The notes: generated by a model not told the origin, from the letters alone. 64,000 bases of DNA from Silvimonas iriomotensis (GCF_014645535.1 NZ_BMLX01000003.1:124001-188000); one strand, 5' to 3'; numbered from the stretch's first letter, positions 38,501 to 48,050 are shown. Made by a program: numbers and translations.

Positions 38501-40964
38501 GCTGGCTATTGGCTCACCGCTGGACGAAGTACGGCAAGCTGCACTCTCTGGACAGCTTTTTGTAGTACGTGCCGGCTTTGGTGATTTGGCAGACATGCTG
38601 GCCATTCAGCTGGCGTTTATTGATGCACTGGCGGACCCGGAGGCCGGCACGCAAACACTGGATAATGCCGTGTTCGCAGAAGCGGGATTCGAACAAAAAC
38701 TGACCAGCAACGCCAACGCCAGCCTGGTTTGCATGTATTGGGTGATGAAGGGCCGGTTGCGCTGTATGGCCGGGCAGTTTGATGAAGCAGAGGCCGCCTT
38801 TCTGGAGGCGGAGAAAGTAGCCTGGTCACTGCCCGGGTTCTTTCAGATGTGCGACTACCATTTCTTTGGGGGATTGACCGCAGCCGCTTTGCTGCGAGAT
38901 AAAAAAAGTCCCCATGTCACCCGCCGGGCCGAACGCCTGCAGGTTGCCATCGAACGGTTGTCCCGGTGGGCCTATTCGTGTGAATCCACGTTTTCTGGCA
39001 AACACGAACTCTTGTTAGCCGAAGCGGCCCGTGCTGAGGGTAATCAGCTCGAAGCGCTCGCCCGCTATGACGCTGCTATACGGGCCTCCAGCATTTATGG
39101 GCTGGCTCATGATGAAGGCTTGGTGCTGGAGCGCGCCGCGGGGTATTGCCAGGAGCATGGGCTCACCGGCATTTCGCGCGGCTGGCTACAACAGGCTCAT
39201 CAAGCCTGGTCCCGCTGGGGGGCAATGGCGAAGGCTGCCGAACTGGAACGACAGAATGTTCATCTGCTCTCCAGAACAGATCTGGCTGGACAAGCCGGCC
39301 CGCGGCTCCGCGATAAAGACATCCAGTTTCTGGCGGAGACGACCAGAGCCATGTCGAGCGAGATTGTGGTGGAGCAACTGATTGAGAAACTGCTTGCCGC
39401 TACGCTGACCTATACGGGGGCCAGCTTCGGCCTGTTTGTACGCCGCAATACGCAACCCGAAGTACTCGCATCCCTGGTGCGTGATCTCTCCTCCGAAACC
39501 GGATTTAGAACCACCGCAAGCGCAACGCCTTCAACCCCCTTCTGGCACGGCATGCTCATGGAGCAACATCCCGTCGTCTTTGACGGGACGGAAGTCAAAC
39601 TTCGCTTTCCCGATGAAGAATATTTCCGCACGCATGGCGCTTCGTTCATCGTCTGCATCCCCTTGATCAAGCAAGGTCGTTCACTGGGTGTGCTTTATCT
39701 GGAGCAACACGAACCTGCGAAACTGCCCACACCGGGCAAATTGGCGGTGCTTGAAATGATTGCCGCACAGGCTGCGGTTTCGATGGAAGTTGCCAGGCTT
39801 TACGCCGACGCTTCAGAGGAAAACCATCAGCGCAAACGCATCGAGTTGACGCTCAGAGAAAACGAAACTGTGCTGGCCCAGACCCAGAGAGTGGGCGGGA
39901 CAGCACACTGGATCTGGCACGTGACCTCGGGGCAGGTCGACTGCTCACCCGAATTGGCCCATATGCTCAGAATTGAACAGGCCGAAGCTGTAGGTACCAT
40001 TCCTCTTGAGGTCATTCTTGAGCGGCTCCATCATGACGATCGCTCTGCTGTGATACAGAATCTCAATGACGCTGCCCTGCATCAGCGCGGATTCCGTATC
40101 CAGTTTCGCAGCCTTGGTCGTGAAGACGTCCGCTATTTTCAGGCAATTGGCGAGCCGCAACTTGCGGGACCGGATACGTTGAGATTTATCGGCACCACGA
40201 TTGACATCACCGAACGTGAACTGCGTGAGCAAGCATTGCAACTTGCGCGTAGCCAGCTCTCCCAAGCCACGCGTGTTTACACGTTGGGCCAATTGGCTGC
40301 ATCGATTACCCATGAAGTCAATCAGCCCCTTGCCGCGATTATCGCAAACGGGTTAGCCGGTTTGCGATGGCTGCAAAGAGACACACCTGACTTTGGGGAG
40401 GTGGTTAGCGCATTGCAGCGAGTAGTTCAGGAAGGGGAACGGGCGAATCAGGTCATCGGGAGGACCCGTGGCCTGATCAAGGGCTCGCAACCCCAGCGTA
40501 GTTCGATCCATCTGGGTGAACTGCTGCAGGAAACACTGGCTCTGATGCGACGGGAAGTGCAAACCCATTCGATTTCAATCCAGCTTTCGCTGGAAGAGAA
40601 CATCCCGGCCACGTTGATCGATCAGGTTCAAATCCAGCAGGTTCTCATCAACTTGCTGGCCAACGCGATTGATGTTCTTTCTACCGTGCATGATCGGCGC
40701 AGGATCATTAGTGTCTTTCTGTCCTTCATTGCGGGTGACGGCATCTTGTTGCAGATCACCGACAACGGACCGGGCGTCGCGCCTGTGAATCGGGAAAGAA
40801 TCTTCACGCCGTTTTATTCGACGAAATCAGAAGGGCTGGGCATCGGGTTGTCGATGTGCCGAACCATTGTCGAAGCCCATGGCGGAACGATTGTGCTGGA
40901 CGAACAAACCGAAGGCGCCACGTTCAGCGTGCGCCTTCCGCTCACCGCTGAAACCAGCGCTTAG
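35505..40964 (+). CDS. Giant pseudokinase / AAA ATPase / GAF-PAS sensor histidine kinase
   Basis: Signal-transduction protein of 1819 residues. Residues 1-270 have a Ser/Thr kinase fold, but the catalytic loop reads VHAGLSLQTFF (normally HRDLKxxN) and no VAIK lysine is seen, though TDFGVA is kept. It is thus probably a pseudokinase. A predicted STAND-like ATPase follows with Walker A GAAGSGKST (near 312) and LLLFIDDLQWAD, then a long helical repeat region, a GAF domain (about 1270-1430) and a PAS domain (about 1440-1570). The HisKA box is SITHEVNQPLAAI with His1603; the HATPase domain has NLLANAID, ITDNGPGV and GLGIGLSM. It is divergent from a receiver-only gene and convergent with a FixJ-like gene six bases away, the probable output partner. 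Confidence 0.92.
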   Translation: MTAAPMLRSFVSLATLRSDHLTVKRGLAEAGEPILVVTPTAINPAPDIYARFENEMALEPMLEREWSVLPLRHARHDNASALLLRDPGGDLLASIQVASLGLTQRLVLALSVIEAIRRMHLKGIVHAGLSLQTFFVSVDLRAAWITDFGVASRIRFMQGERGSAANPRFLVPEQMPGSGRYMDHAADIYAFGEILQHLMGHTEPAPALVEPYGFALELLAEITARLLHTDHHARYPSASAIQADLYRVLAALKGLDNEPATQTIAQTGIRDRSALAFRPPRVYGRKREFSRLFEHMARVAETGDSAAVLISGAAGSGKSTLIEALRADGKSTSWRFASGKFDQQKLDSPYQALLEATGSLISRLQTSGESPELLQIEAQQAVGGLGRLITDAIPEAAWLLGQPAPAPEVSTERVKARWHDTLARFIGVFARPANPLLLFIDDLQWADTATLEFMAETMTHRPIKWLFLAGATRDTENLLETGWPARVRAASHDAADIEVLALSPLSREAIGNLLNDFLGTGQDEVTQLVDFVHTKAAGNPLFAIQLVRKIVDERIVTKNYVSQRWEWVPAQLLAALETTDLPSLVRFRVNALPLPSQGVIALFACMGNVATNKRLGLVTKLDEAVLYEQLLPALRAGLILNRGEEYFFVHDRIREVMYAMLDAEVRAQCHLRIAETIKLDRPVVARQFELATHLNKAAVLLDSESLRLDAAQENFEAAQLAKVTGALDAAVFYLDSAQQLLGPIDPDIAHPLRTRILVEAARCELARGNLQACQNVLGILEKPDLSKERTIEKTLIAVTLNVMQSNNVEAAQIALACLRQYCGVDLSQYPDEAEIHAAFDAVFSKLGNREIESLVSLPDLNDVDATQTMSLLSSLLLPSFYTSLGLFLLHIAKMAELALDRGINATAAYSFSALGVAIGELLGRYEDGYRFGVLAKELVFSRGYDAVKARTLVSLQMASLWTQPLDVALKVIKMARDAADESGEIDISCTTRSLLVTNMLAIGSPLDEVRQAALSGQLFVVRAGFGDLADMLAIQLAFIDALADPEAGTQTLDNAVFAEAGFEQKLTSNANASLVCMYWVMKGRLRCMAGQFDEAEAAFLEAEKVAWSLPGFFQMCDYHFFGGLTAAALLRDKKSPHVTRRAERLQVAIERLSRWAYSCESTFSGKHELLLAEAARAEGNQLEALARYDAAIRASSIYGLAHDEGLVLERAAGYCQEHGLTGISRGWLQQAHQAWSRWGAMAKAAELERQNVHLLSRTDLAGQAGPRLRDKDIQFLAETTRAMSSEIVVEQLIEKLLAATLTYTGASFGLFVRRNTQPEVLASLVRDLSSETGFRTTASATPSTPFWHGMLMEQHPVVFDGTEVKLRFPDEEYFRTHGASFIVCIPLIKQGRSLGVLYLEQHEPAKLPTPGKLAVLEMIAAQAAVSMEVARLYADASEENHQRKRIELTLRENETVLAQTQRVGGTAHWIWHVTSGQVDCSPELAHMLRIEQAEAVGTIPLEVILERLHHDDRSAVIQNLNDAALHQRGFRIQFRSLGREDVRYFQAIGEPQLAGPDTLRFIGTTIDITERELREQALQLARSQLSQATRVYTLGQLAASITHEVNQPLAAIIANGLAGLRWLQRDTPDFGEVVSALQRVVQEGERANQVIGRTRGLIKGSQPQRSSIHLGELLQETLALMRREVQTHSISIQLSLEENIPATLIDQVQIQQVLINLLANAIDVLSTVHDRRRIISVFLSFIAGDGILLQITDNGPGVAPVNRERIFTPFYSTKSEGLGIGLSMCRTIVEAHGGTIVLDEQTEGATFSVRLPLTAETSA

Positions 40965-40970
40965 GAACAT

Positions 40971-41597
40971 TCAATGGGTTGGAAAGACACCGATCGAGGT
41001 GGCTTTGATCACCAGATCAGCGATATTGCGTGCGCCCATTTTCTTCATGATCTGACCACGATGAGCCTTCACCGTCACCTCGCTGAGATGGATCTTTGAC
41101 GCGATTTGCTTGTTCATCAGTCCACTCAAAACCAGATCAAGGACTTGCCGCTCTCGGGAGGTGAGTGAGTTATAGCCATATCGTAGTGGCGACAATCCCT
41201 TTTCGCGTTGCAAGCGTTCCTGATCCTTGGCGAGCGCGGCGTTGACCGCATCCAGCATGTTCTGCTCACGGAACGGCTTGGGCAGAAAGTCGAAAGCACC
41301 ACCTTTCATTGCCGCCACGGACATTTCCACATCGCCATGCCCTGTCATGAAAATGATCGGAATATCCATTTCCCTGGCCGCAATTTCCTTCTGCAGAGCA
41401 AGACCACTGGCACCACTGAGCCGAACATCCAGCACAAGGCAGCTCGGGTGGCCTGCATTGTAGGCTGCGAGAAACTCCCCTGGCGCCGAGAACGAAGCGA
41501 CCTCAAGGCCAACGGACCGCAAAAGGCTGTCCAGCCCGTTTCGAAAGGGCTCGTCGTCATCTACGAGATAAACAACCTGGCGTTCAAGGTTTGGCAT
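40971..41597 (-). CDS. FixJ-type response regulator
   Basis: Two-domain regulator of about 208 residues. The receiver has VYLVDDDEPFRNGL, phospho-acceptor Asp in LVLDVRLSGASG, IFMTGHGDVEMS and LPKPF. The LuxR-type output has LTSRERQVLDLVLSGLMNKQ and HLSEVTVKAHRGQIMKKMG. The start is either ATG 41597 (MPNLERQVVYLVDDDE) or 41624. It ends tail-to-tail with the giant kinase and is its likely partner. Confidence 0.9.
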   Translation of the reverse strand: MPNLERQVVYLVDDDEPFRNGLDSLLRSVGLEVASFSAPGEFLAAYNAGHPSCLVLDVRLSGASGLALQKEIAAREMDIPIIFMTGHGDVEMSVAAMKGGAFDFLPKPFREQNMLDAVNAALAKDQERLQREKGLSPLRYGYNSLTSRERQVLDLVLSGLMNKQIASKIHLSEVTVKAHRGQIMKKMGARNIADLVIKATSIGVFPTH

Positions 41598-41740
41598 GAT
41601 TGGCTGAGCGGTTGGCAAGGACATCTGCAACGGGATATACACGCGGACTATAGCTCATTGAGTGCCGGGAAATAACCTTCTCAGTGGCAGGGCACTGATC
41701 AGTCGAACGACCAAGGCATGGCGTACTGGCTCTGGCGGGT

Positions 41741-41829
41741 AATCGGCCAAAGCAGTCGTTGAGGCCAATGTGCCAGGTTGGCCGCTGTCGGCCACAAGCG
41801 GCCGTTGAGCCTTTCGTCCCGAAGCGGAC
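41741..41829 (+). repeat. Dispersed intergenic repeat, copy B
   Basis: Contains AATCGGCCAAAGCAGTCG (41741-41758) and, further on, TTTCGTCCCGAAGCGGAC. It is oriented forward, upstream of the hypothetical gene at 41878. Confidence 0.6.
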
Positions 41830-41877
41830 AATCAGACCCGTATGACAACTGTAGGCATCTACATGGAGGAGTCCGAT

Positions 41878-42354
41878 ATGCATCCCTACGACGGGATTGA
41901 CCACCGCTACACAAGTTCGGATGCAGATAAAAACAAAGTGGTCCGCATCATCCAAAACATTCTGGGTTTCGCCCCTCAAATCAATGGACTCGATTACTCC
42001 TTGAATTTTTATAGTGGAGGCATTGGCGTTGATGACAGGCTTGCGATCCGTTGCAACTTAACTCCATCTGATTGGCCACGAGTTATTGCCAAGCTGAATT
42101 TAAAGCCCCCATCCGAAGCGCTTGCAAATCCAGATTGGGGCGACGACTTCGCATGGCTTGTTAGCAATTGCGAAGCACCGAGCGACGTAAGTGCAGATTG
42201 CTGTAAATTTGTGAACGCCAATAAAAAGGTGTTTCAGGATAGCGTGTCGCTTGAGAACTCTCCCCTTTTCACAGATGAAAGCAATGTGAACAGCTGGTGT
42301 GTAGTCTGGGTTGTTGGGAGCTACCTGAACTACCTGAGCTTCGATCAAGGATAG
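41878..42354 (+). CDS. Hypothetical protein, flanked by inverted repeats
   Basis: Soluble protein of 158 residues starting MHPYDGIDHRYTSSDADKNK. I set the start at the ATG at 41878 because GGAGGA lies seven bases upstream; longer starts at 41842 and 41863 exist. Asp- and Asn-rich, with a lower GC content than the neighbouring kinase. No recognisable domain; the sequence has features of small immunity-type or DUF proteins (WPRVIAKLNL, DDFAWLVSNC), but that is a guess. It is bracketed by inverted copies of a dispersed repeat. Confidence 0.6.
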   Translation: MHPYDGIDHRYTSSDADKNKVVRIIQNILGFAPQINGLDYSLNFYSGGIGVDDRLAIRCNLTPSDWPRVIAKLNLKPPSEALANPDWGDDFAWLVSNCEAPSDVSADCCKFVNANKKVFQDSVSLENSPLFTDESNVNSWCVVWVVGSYLNYLSFDQG

Positions 42355-42431
42355 AAAAGTGACGAAGTTGTTGGTGCACTAACCAGCACAAAACATCATC
42401 GTAAAGGTCTGCTATTTCAAAGCGCGCGGCA

Positions 42432-42492
42432 GCAACGGGTCGAAAGCGGACTGCTTTGCCGAGAGCACTAAGCGACTGCTTTGGCCGATAAG
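42432..42492 (-). repeat. Dispersed intergenic repeat, copy C (inverted)
   Basis: On the minus strand it reads CTTATCGGCCAAAGCAGTCG (42492-42473), followed by GTCCGCTTTCGACCCGTT. It is inverted relative to copy B, with the hypothetical gene between them. Confidence 0.6.
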
Positions 42493-42551
42493 CAGACAAA
42501 TCATCTCTGACCAAATGAACGGCGAGCTATGCATTTTCGGCGTGACCCCGG

Positions 42552-42577
42552 AAAAGCGCCTCTAGGCGCTTTTTTTC
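42552..42577 (+). terminator. Rho-independent terminator
   Basis: AAAAGCGCC-TCTA-GGCGCTTTTTTT: a short GC stem followed by a T run. Confidence 0.8.
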
Positions 42578-42734
42578 TGCCTATCGACGAAGCTGAGCGG
42601 ATCACGCAACAGGACCGGCATGCCACCGCAGTATCTCCGGAACTATTGATCAACACCATCGGAATACACAGGGTGGAACCATCTGCGTACTAGCTGGTCG
42701 GACCCCCCCGATCATTCAAAGCCGGACAACCACG

Positions 42735-43760
42735 ATGAAACTCAAGCTACTGACCATTGCTCTTTGCCTGTACGCCGCGGCGAGCTTGCCGGCATTTGCA
42801 CAAGACGCTCCGGTCTACGGGGGAGAGCTTCAGGGTTTTAACTATCCGGCGCCGGTGCAGCAGTTCGGGTTTACCTCTCAGGGCGTGCCATTGCGCATGG
42901 CCTATATGGACGTAAAACCGGCCACGCCCAATGGCCGCACCGTGGTGCTACTGCACGGCAAAAACTTCTGTGCTGCAACTTGGGAAGGCAGCATCAAGGC
43001 GCTGACCGCGGCGGGTTATCGGGTGATTGCGCCGGACCAGATCGGGTTCTGTAAATCCAGCAAGCCTGAGCACTATCAGTATTCTTTCCAGCAACTGGCC
43101 AACAATACCCATGCCCTGCTGGCCTCGCTGGGCATTGACCGGGTTACCCTGCTGGGCCACTCCACCGGCGGCATGCTGGCCATCCGCTACGCATTAATGT
43201 ACCCGGACGGGGTAGAGCAATTGGCACTGGCCAATCCGATCGGGCTGGAGGACTGGAAAGCGAAGGGCGTTCCCACCATCACCGTGGACCAGTGGTACGC
43301 GCGCGAACTCAAAACCTCCGCAGAAGGTATTCGTAATTACGAGCAGAACACGTACTATGCGGGTCAATGGCGGGCCGCCTACGAGCCGTGGGTGCAGATG
43401 CTTGCCGGCATGTACCGTGGCCCGGATCGTGAACGGGTGGCCTGGAACTCGGCCCTGCTGTACGACATGATCTACACCCAGCCCGTAGTTTATGAACTGG
43501 AGCAGCTGCGTATGCCCACCTTGTTGCTGATTGGCCAGAAAGACACCACTGCCATCGGCAAAGACCTGGCCGCACCAGCCATCCGCGCCACGCTGGGCCG
43601 TTACCCGGAGTTGGGTAAAGCAGCCGCCCGGCAGATTCCACATGCCACGCTGGTCGAATTTGCAGACCTGGGGCATGCACCACAAATGCAAGACCCGGAA
43701 GCCTTTCACAAGGCACTATTGGCCGGTCTGGCGGCACTCCCAGCTGCGGCGACTCGTTAA
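42735..43760 (+). CDS. Secreted alpha/beta hydrolase
   Basis: Exported hydrolase of 341 residues with signal peptide MKLKLLTIALCLYAAASLPAFA. The oxyanion region is VVLLHGKNFCAATWEG and the nucleophile elbow is GHSTGGM. The acid is probably the Asp in IGQKDTTA, and the catalytic His lies in LGHAPQMQ. The fold matches haloalkane dehalogenase / epoxide hydrolase-like esterases; the substrate is unknown. It stands alone between a terminator and a gene-free stretch. Confidence 0.88.
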   Translation: MKLKLLTIALCLYAAASLPAFAQDAPVYGGELQGFNYPAPVQQFGFTSQGVPLRMAYMDVKPATPNGRTVVLLHGKNFCAATWEGSIKALTAAGYRVIAPDQIGFCKSSKPEHYQYSFQQLANNTHALLASLGIDRVTLLGHSTGGMLAIRYALMYPDGVEQLALANPIGLEDWKAKGVPTITVDQWYARELKTSAEGIRNYEQNTYYAGQWRAAYEPWVQMLAGMYRGPDRERVAWNSALLYDMIYTQPVVYELEQLRMPTLLLIGQKDTTAIGKDLAAPAIRATLGRYPELGKAAARQIPHATLVEFADLGHAPQMQDPEAFHKALLAGLAALPAAATR

Positions 43761-43905
43761 CCCGCTACACAAACGTGCCGTTGTATCAGGATGCGGGTTT
43801 GGGGTAACCGGGCCGCCTTGTTTTTTGTGCCTTGCGTAAACCGCGCGTGGATTCCGGACATGGTGTTGCCGCTGCCACCACTTAGCAGTTTTGTGGGTTC
43901 GACTA

Positions 43906-43925
43906 CTTATCGGCCAAAGTAGACG
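43906..43925 (+). repeat. Dispersed intergenic repeat, copy D
   Basis: CTTATCGGCCAAAGTAGACG. It lies in a 465-base stretch (43761-44225) that shows no gene. The same stretch holds a 10-bp imperfect hairpin (CACTGGTTGG 44124-44133 / CCAGCCAGTG 44144-44153) downstream of the Dsr1-type gene. Confidence 0.55.
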
Positions 43926-44225
43926 CTTCGGACCCTGGGAGCACCTTGCAGCGTTGTCCACGTTGTCCATAAAGCACGTCTCCTGACGCTGGAGCGGCTT
44001 CGGCGACTTTGCTCGCTAGGCACCGTTTGTCTTAGGTGCGCTCATCATGCTGATGGATTTGTATAGAGGCTGTCAGGGGGTGGATTGCCCTGCCGTGATT
44101 AACGTCAGGTAATCCATGGGTGACACTGGTTGGCTTTAAGAAACCAGCCAGTGCCATAGAGGCAGGTTGGATTCAGCCCGTCGCATTTGCATGAAAATCA
44201 GCCTAATGGCTAGCTTCTTCCAGTA

Positions 44226-47200
44226 TTAACCTAGCATTTGTCTCGATAACGCATGCAGCCGTTGGTAGCGAGCATCCTTTGCAAGCTCAGGGTTGGTTGC
44301 TGAAATCAATTGCAGGCAGGGACCTAGCTCACTCGGCGGCCAACTTCGTCCATCAATGATTGCGTCCAACAGAATCAGCGCTTTATCAGGGAAAGATTTA
44401 CACAACTCGGATCCCACAAGAAGGTGCATCACGTAATATGGATGTTCAATCGGGCGCAGCCACCCCCCTAGCAACGTGATTGCAACAGGAAACTCCGTTC
44501 GTGCAGCAATGCACAGCCGCGCGATTGCTTCGGAGATTTTGGAAGAAACAAGTTCTCGGGATTTCGGCCAAACATTCTTCCAGAATGGTTGAATCCGATT
44601 CTTCCAATACTCCTGATGGCGGTCACCTGCACCTTCTAGCGCCTGTGTCAGCGCATGTGCACACTGAAGCAATCCCTCGGGTGGTAGTTCTTCCACTGCG
44701 GCACGGAAGTCCTCTTCAGCAAAACCGGGGACCGGTTCAAGCGCCGCATAGGTCAGAAAAGTAACGTACTGCCGCGCATGCTCTCCCAAGTATTCGTAGC
44801 GAGCGGCAGCTGCCAGAAAGTCAGGTTTAAGTGCGTTGAGCAAGGGAGCATACAAACGAGGGGACCACAGGAAACCCTCCCACGCGTATTTAGCTTCTTT
44901 GGTGTCTGAACTCCAGCTAAAAAGCGGTAACAGGTTAATTTCTGTCCATGGACGATCTACTCGGAAAAATGCGATTAACCTCGAAGCAAGCAAAACACGG
45001 CCATGCCTATATTGCTTTACCCGGGTATCGCAGAGTTGAGTGAGCAGTGGCTTAAGTTCAGCGGGTAGCAGGTCGTGGTCATTCGGTTCACTTGTGAACC
45101 ATACATTGAGCAAAGCCTGAGTGATATGTCCAATGGGGTGATTGAGTGCCTCCGTCACGGGTTTGTCTATCGGCTGACCATTTGTCGTCATCGTGGAATC
45201 AGCAGCAAACTGAAAAGTCAGCAGTTTTTCACACAGTTTGAGAAATTCATGTTCTGGTTTCTTTATGGTTTTGGAAACGGCCATAACCCACCAGGTAACT
45301 GCGTGGGCACACTCCACCAACACCTCACTAGGCATTTGACTGAGGACTTGGGCAACGCTAAGCCAGCGGCGAAGCGCAGGCCTATATTCACCCCATGCAT
45401 ACAGGGCTTCACCCCAACGTCCAGCGGGCCATATCCCTTGTCGTCCAAGATCACATAGCGCCGCAAGACTATTACAAAAATGGTTGCGACATACCTGACG
45501 CCACGTATCTTGGTAGAAAGGTCTGTTTCCTGATCGAGTTTGCTGGAGCCACGCCACGAGTGGGCCGCGCTTGGTGGGGGTTACAACTAAGTCGATTTCT
45601 TGCACATAATCGGGGTCACCCGTACCACTCATCCATGTAGAAAATTCCTCACGCTCATTCTCAGTGAGCTTCCATTCCGGGTTTTCAACAGTGATTGCAT
45701 CGAGATAGGCAGAGGAGGCTCCCCCAAGGACGACACCACCTTGTTGTAGCTTTGCAAGCCTCAGCCAAATCGTGGAGTCTTTTATGTGTTGCCATCTATC
45801 TTCTTCGAGATCAGAGACAAACATGTCGCGTGGTGGACCAGCAAGAATGGCTTGCTCAAGTGCTTCCTGATCTGCTTGGAACAGATGTTTTCCTTGCAGA
45901 ACCAAGAGACGCATTACCTCACGTTGTGTCTGCCCATCCCACAGCCATTTAGCTGTATCACGCAACAACCAACCGCTCCACGTTGTTGCGGCAATGCAGT
46001 TGTCCTGGCTTGCTGCAAACAGTGCTAAACGTTTGAATGTGGGATAGGGCACCTCAAACCAGCCCGAAGCTACAGACTGGGCTCGCGCAAGATTTTCTTC
46101 GAGAACATGCAGCCACGCATCGCGTAACAATTCGATTAGACACACCCATTCCCTGAAGTCACGGTTCTGCCAGTGGGAGCTAATAGATGGCAAGTCCCAA
46201 TGAGAACGATCCTGAAATTCATCCGCTTCGTTCAGTTCGTGCAATAAATCCAGTGCGTCACGCAGCAGGAGCTCAATGTCATCAAGCAACGCCGGAAGAG
46301 CATCTGCCCAGCCCGCATCTGCTGAGTCGAAGAGCGTCACTTTTACGTGATCGGCGTTCAGGACGAGCTCCCAGTCAACAAGATGTCTCAACCTCCCCGG
46401 TTCGCTTGAAGAGTCTTGCTCCTCCACCAACCGGAAGGGCGCGCGGATAGTCAGCTTTGGGGCAAGGACTTCGCGAAATTCCAGCCGCAGTGTTGTAGTC
46501 AGCCCGTCACGCTTCAAACGTTCCTTCCAGCGATAAATATCCGGTGAGTATGCCGTCGACTTTATTCGGCCACAGAGAAATAACCGCCAGAGCGATCGCA
46601 TGATCTGATTGGGTATGGCATTAGGTGCCTGCTCGCGAATTTCCGCCAGTTCGGCAACCTTGCCTTCATTTTCAAGCTTGAGAATTTTCCCGAACTGGAA
46701 CTCGATCATGTTGATCCAGTGGTCCGGCAACTGCGCCCCCTGCTGGGCTACCCAGATGAGTAATCGGTGGTCGTTCAAATGGCGCAGCAACCAGCGCGCA
46801 AGATGAAACATCACGTTGTCCCACCGAGGCGCGTTTGCCATACGCGACACCAAGGACATATAAGGGGCCGCTGAATATGAAGAAGGCCGGTGGACTAGGC
46901 TGAACTTGAGCTTGTCATCCACTGAGGCGTCGGGGGGCACACCAAAGCGAACAAGATCAGCATGCCTGAAGCGATCTTGCGTGAACGCCTCTAGAAACCA
47001 GTCCAGCGATGGTGCGGGATTCAGTTCTGCAAATCGTTGAGCAGGCAATCCAGTTTTATCTGCGATGGCCCACAACATCCGCCCCACGTAGTCATCCTGT
47101 TTACTGCTAGCCGATGGTCGGGCAAGTGCATGGTTCACCACAATCTGCTCTTTACCCAAAACCCCGTTCTGATGGGTTTCGGCCCAGGCTTGCAATGTCT

Positions 47201-48050
47201 TGTGAAGCGCGGAATGATCGTGTGAAGCAGTGGGTACCTCATAGAGGACTGGGGTAACCCCTTTGGCTTCCCATTCAATCTTTTTCTCACTCTCCTGCCC
47301 AGGATTGCAGTCACCAAATGCCCACGCTTCCGGTGTTGTTTCTCCCTGCATGCGGTCTGCCGCTAGTGCATCCATCATGTAGCGAAGAACTGGATCGTTA
47401 ATGCTGTACCCGACAAAGCATACGACGTAGTTCCTGAATAGTTCGCTGACAAAGCGAGATGCCCAACGCTCAGTAAGATATGCCAGACCAAAATCACCAC
47501 TTGTGACAACCAAACGGTTTAGTGCCACGTCATCAGCTTTGTCGCCCAGGAGTCCATGTAGGTAGACCACACCGTCCCAACGACTTTTTTTGGGGATGGG
47601 TAGCATCGGTGCTGAATAGGTCTGAAATGCCTGTTTTGTGCGCTTTGCAGCTGCGTGAAACAGATGATCAAAGTTCGTAGTCACTAACCGCAACGAAGTA
47701 CCAACCCGCGCTAACCGAAGTAAGGCTGCATGCGTATCTGTAGCACCTTTAAGCCGTAGATTGGGTTTGAGCCGCTCTGCCAATGCACGACGCATCCCTA
47801 ACCGTTGCTCGGGCAGCCGTCGTTCAAGGAGATCAAGAGTGGCATCAAACTGCCCTCTTTTGAAAGCTTCGCTTTCAATAGGTTTGAAGGTGGTGCCGGT
47901 GAGCTTATAAATTGCTTCTACCAGTCCACCGAATCCTGGCAATCCTGCCGGATACGAAATTCCGGCTCCGCAAAAGAAAACTACGCGCCCATCTTCGTGA
48001 GCTTGTAACAGCTCATCTGGGATATCAGGCCCATTTGCAATGAATTGCAC
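44226..48050 (-). CDS. dsr1: SIR2-domain antiphage defence protein (Dsr1-like)
   Basis: Large protein (1274 residues) with an N-terminal SIR2 NADase domain and a ~1000-residue C-terminal region of helical, Trp-rich sequence. SIR2 motifs are intact: FFCGAGISYPAGLPGF (GAGIS at 28-32), TTNFDHLF (Asn126, Asp128), YLHGLLGD (His165) and GYSINDP (214-220). The layout and N-terminus resemble defence-associated sirtuins of the Dsr1 group, which are known to deplete NAD+ upon phage infection and so abort it. It lies 96 bases downstream of an AbiEi-like regulator on the same strand. The exact subfamily name is from memory of the family and less sure than the SIR2 call. Confidence 0.85.
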   Translation of the reverse strand: MQFIANGPDIPDELLQAHEDGRVVFFCGAGISYPAGLPGFGGLVEAIYKLTGTTFKPIESEAFKRGQFDATLDLLERRLPEQRLGMRRALAERLKPNLRLKGATDTHAALLRLARVGTSLRLVTTNFDHLFHAAAKRTKQAFQTYSAPMLPIPKKSRWDGVVYLHGLLGDKADDVALNRLVVTSGDFGLAYLTERWASRFVSELFRNYVVCFVGYSINDPVLRYMMDALAADRMQGETTPEAWAFGDCNPGQESEKKIEWEAKGVTPVLYEVPTASHDHSALHKTLQAWAETHQNGVLGKEQIVVNHALARPSASSKQDDYVGRMLWAIADKTGLPAQRFAELNPAPSLDWFLEAFTQDRFRHADLVRFGVPPDASVDDKLKFSLVHRPSSYSAAPYMSLVSRMANAPRWDNVMFHLARWLLRHLNDHRLLIWVAQQGAQLPDHWINMIEFQFGKILKLENEGKVAELAEIREQAPNAIPNQIMRSLWRLFLCGRIKSTAYSPDIYRWKERLKRDGLTTTLRLEFREVLAPKLTIRAPFRLVEEQDSSSEPGRLRHLVDWELVLNADHVKVTLFDSADAGWADALPALLDDIELLLRDALDLLHELNEADEFQDRSHWDLPSISSHWQNRDFREWVCLIELLRDAWLHVLEENLARAQSVASGWFEVPYPTFKRLALFAASQDNCIAATTWSGWLLRDTAKWLWDGQTQREVMRLLVLQGKHLFQADQEALEQAILAGPPRDMFVSDLEEDRWQHIKDSTIWLRLAKLQQGGVVLGGASSAYLDAITVENPEWKLTENEREEFSTWMSGTGDPDYVQEIDLVVTPTKRGPLVAWLQQTRSGNRPFYQDTWRQVCRNHFCNSLAALCDLGRQGIWPAGRWGEALYAWGEYRPALRRWLSVAQVLSQMPSEVLVECAHAVTWWVMAVSKTIKKPEHEFLKLCEKLLTFQFAADSTMTTNGQPIDKPVTEALNHPIGHITQALLNVWFTSEPNDHDLLPAELKPLLTQLCDTRVKQYRHGRVLLASRLIAFFRVDRPWTEINLLPLFSWSSDTKEAKYAWEGFLWSPRLYAPLLNALKPDFLAAAARYEYLGEHARQYVTFLTYAALEPVPGFAEEDFRAAVEELPPEGLLQCAHALTQALEGAGDRHQEYWKNRIQPFWKNVWPKSRELVSSKISEAIARLCIAARTEFPVAITLLGGWLRPIEHPYYVMHLLVGSELCKSFPDKALILLDAIIDGRSWPPSELGPCLQLISATNPELAKDARYQRLHALSRQMLG

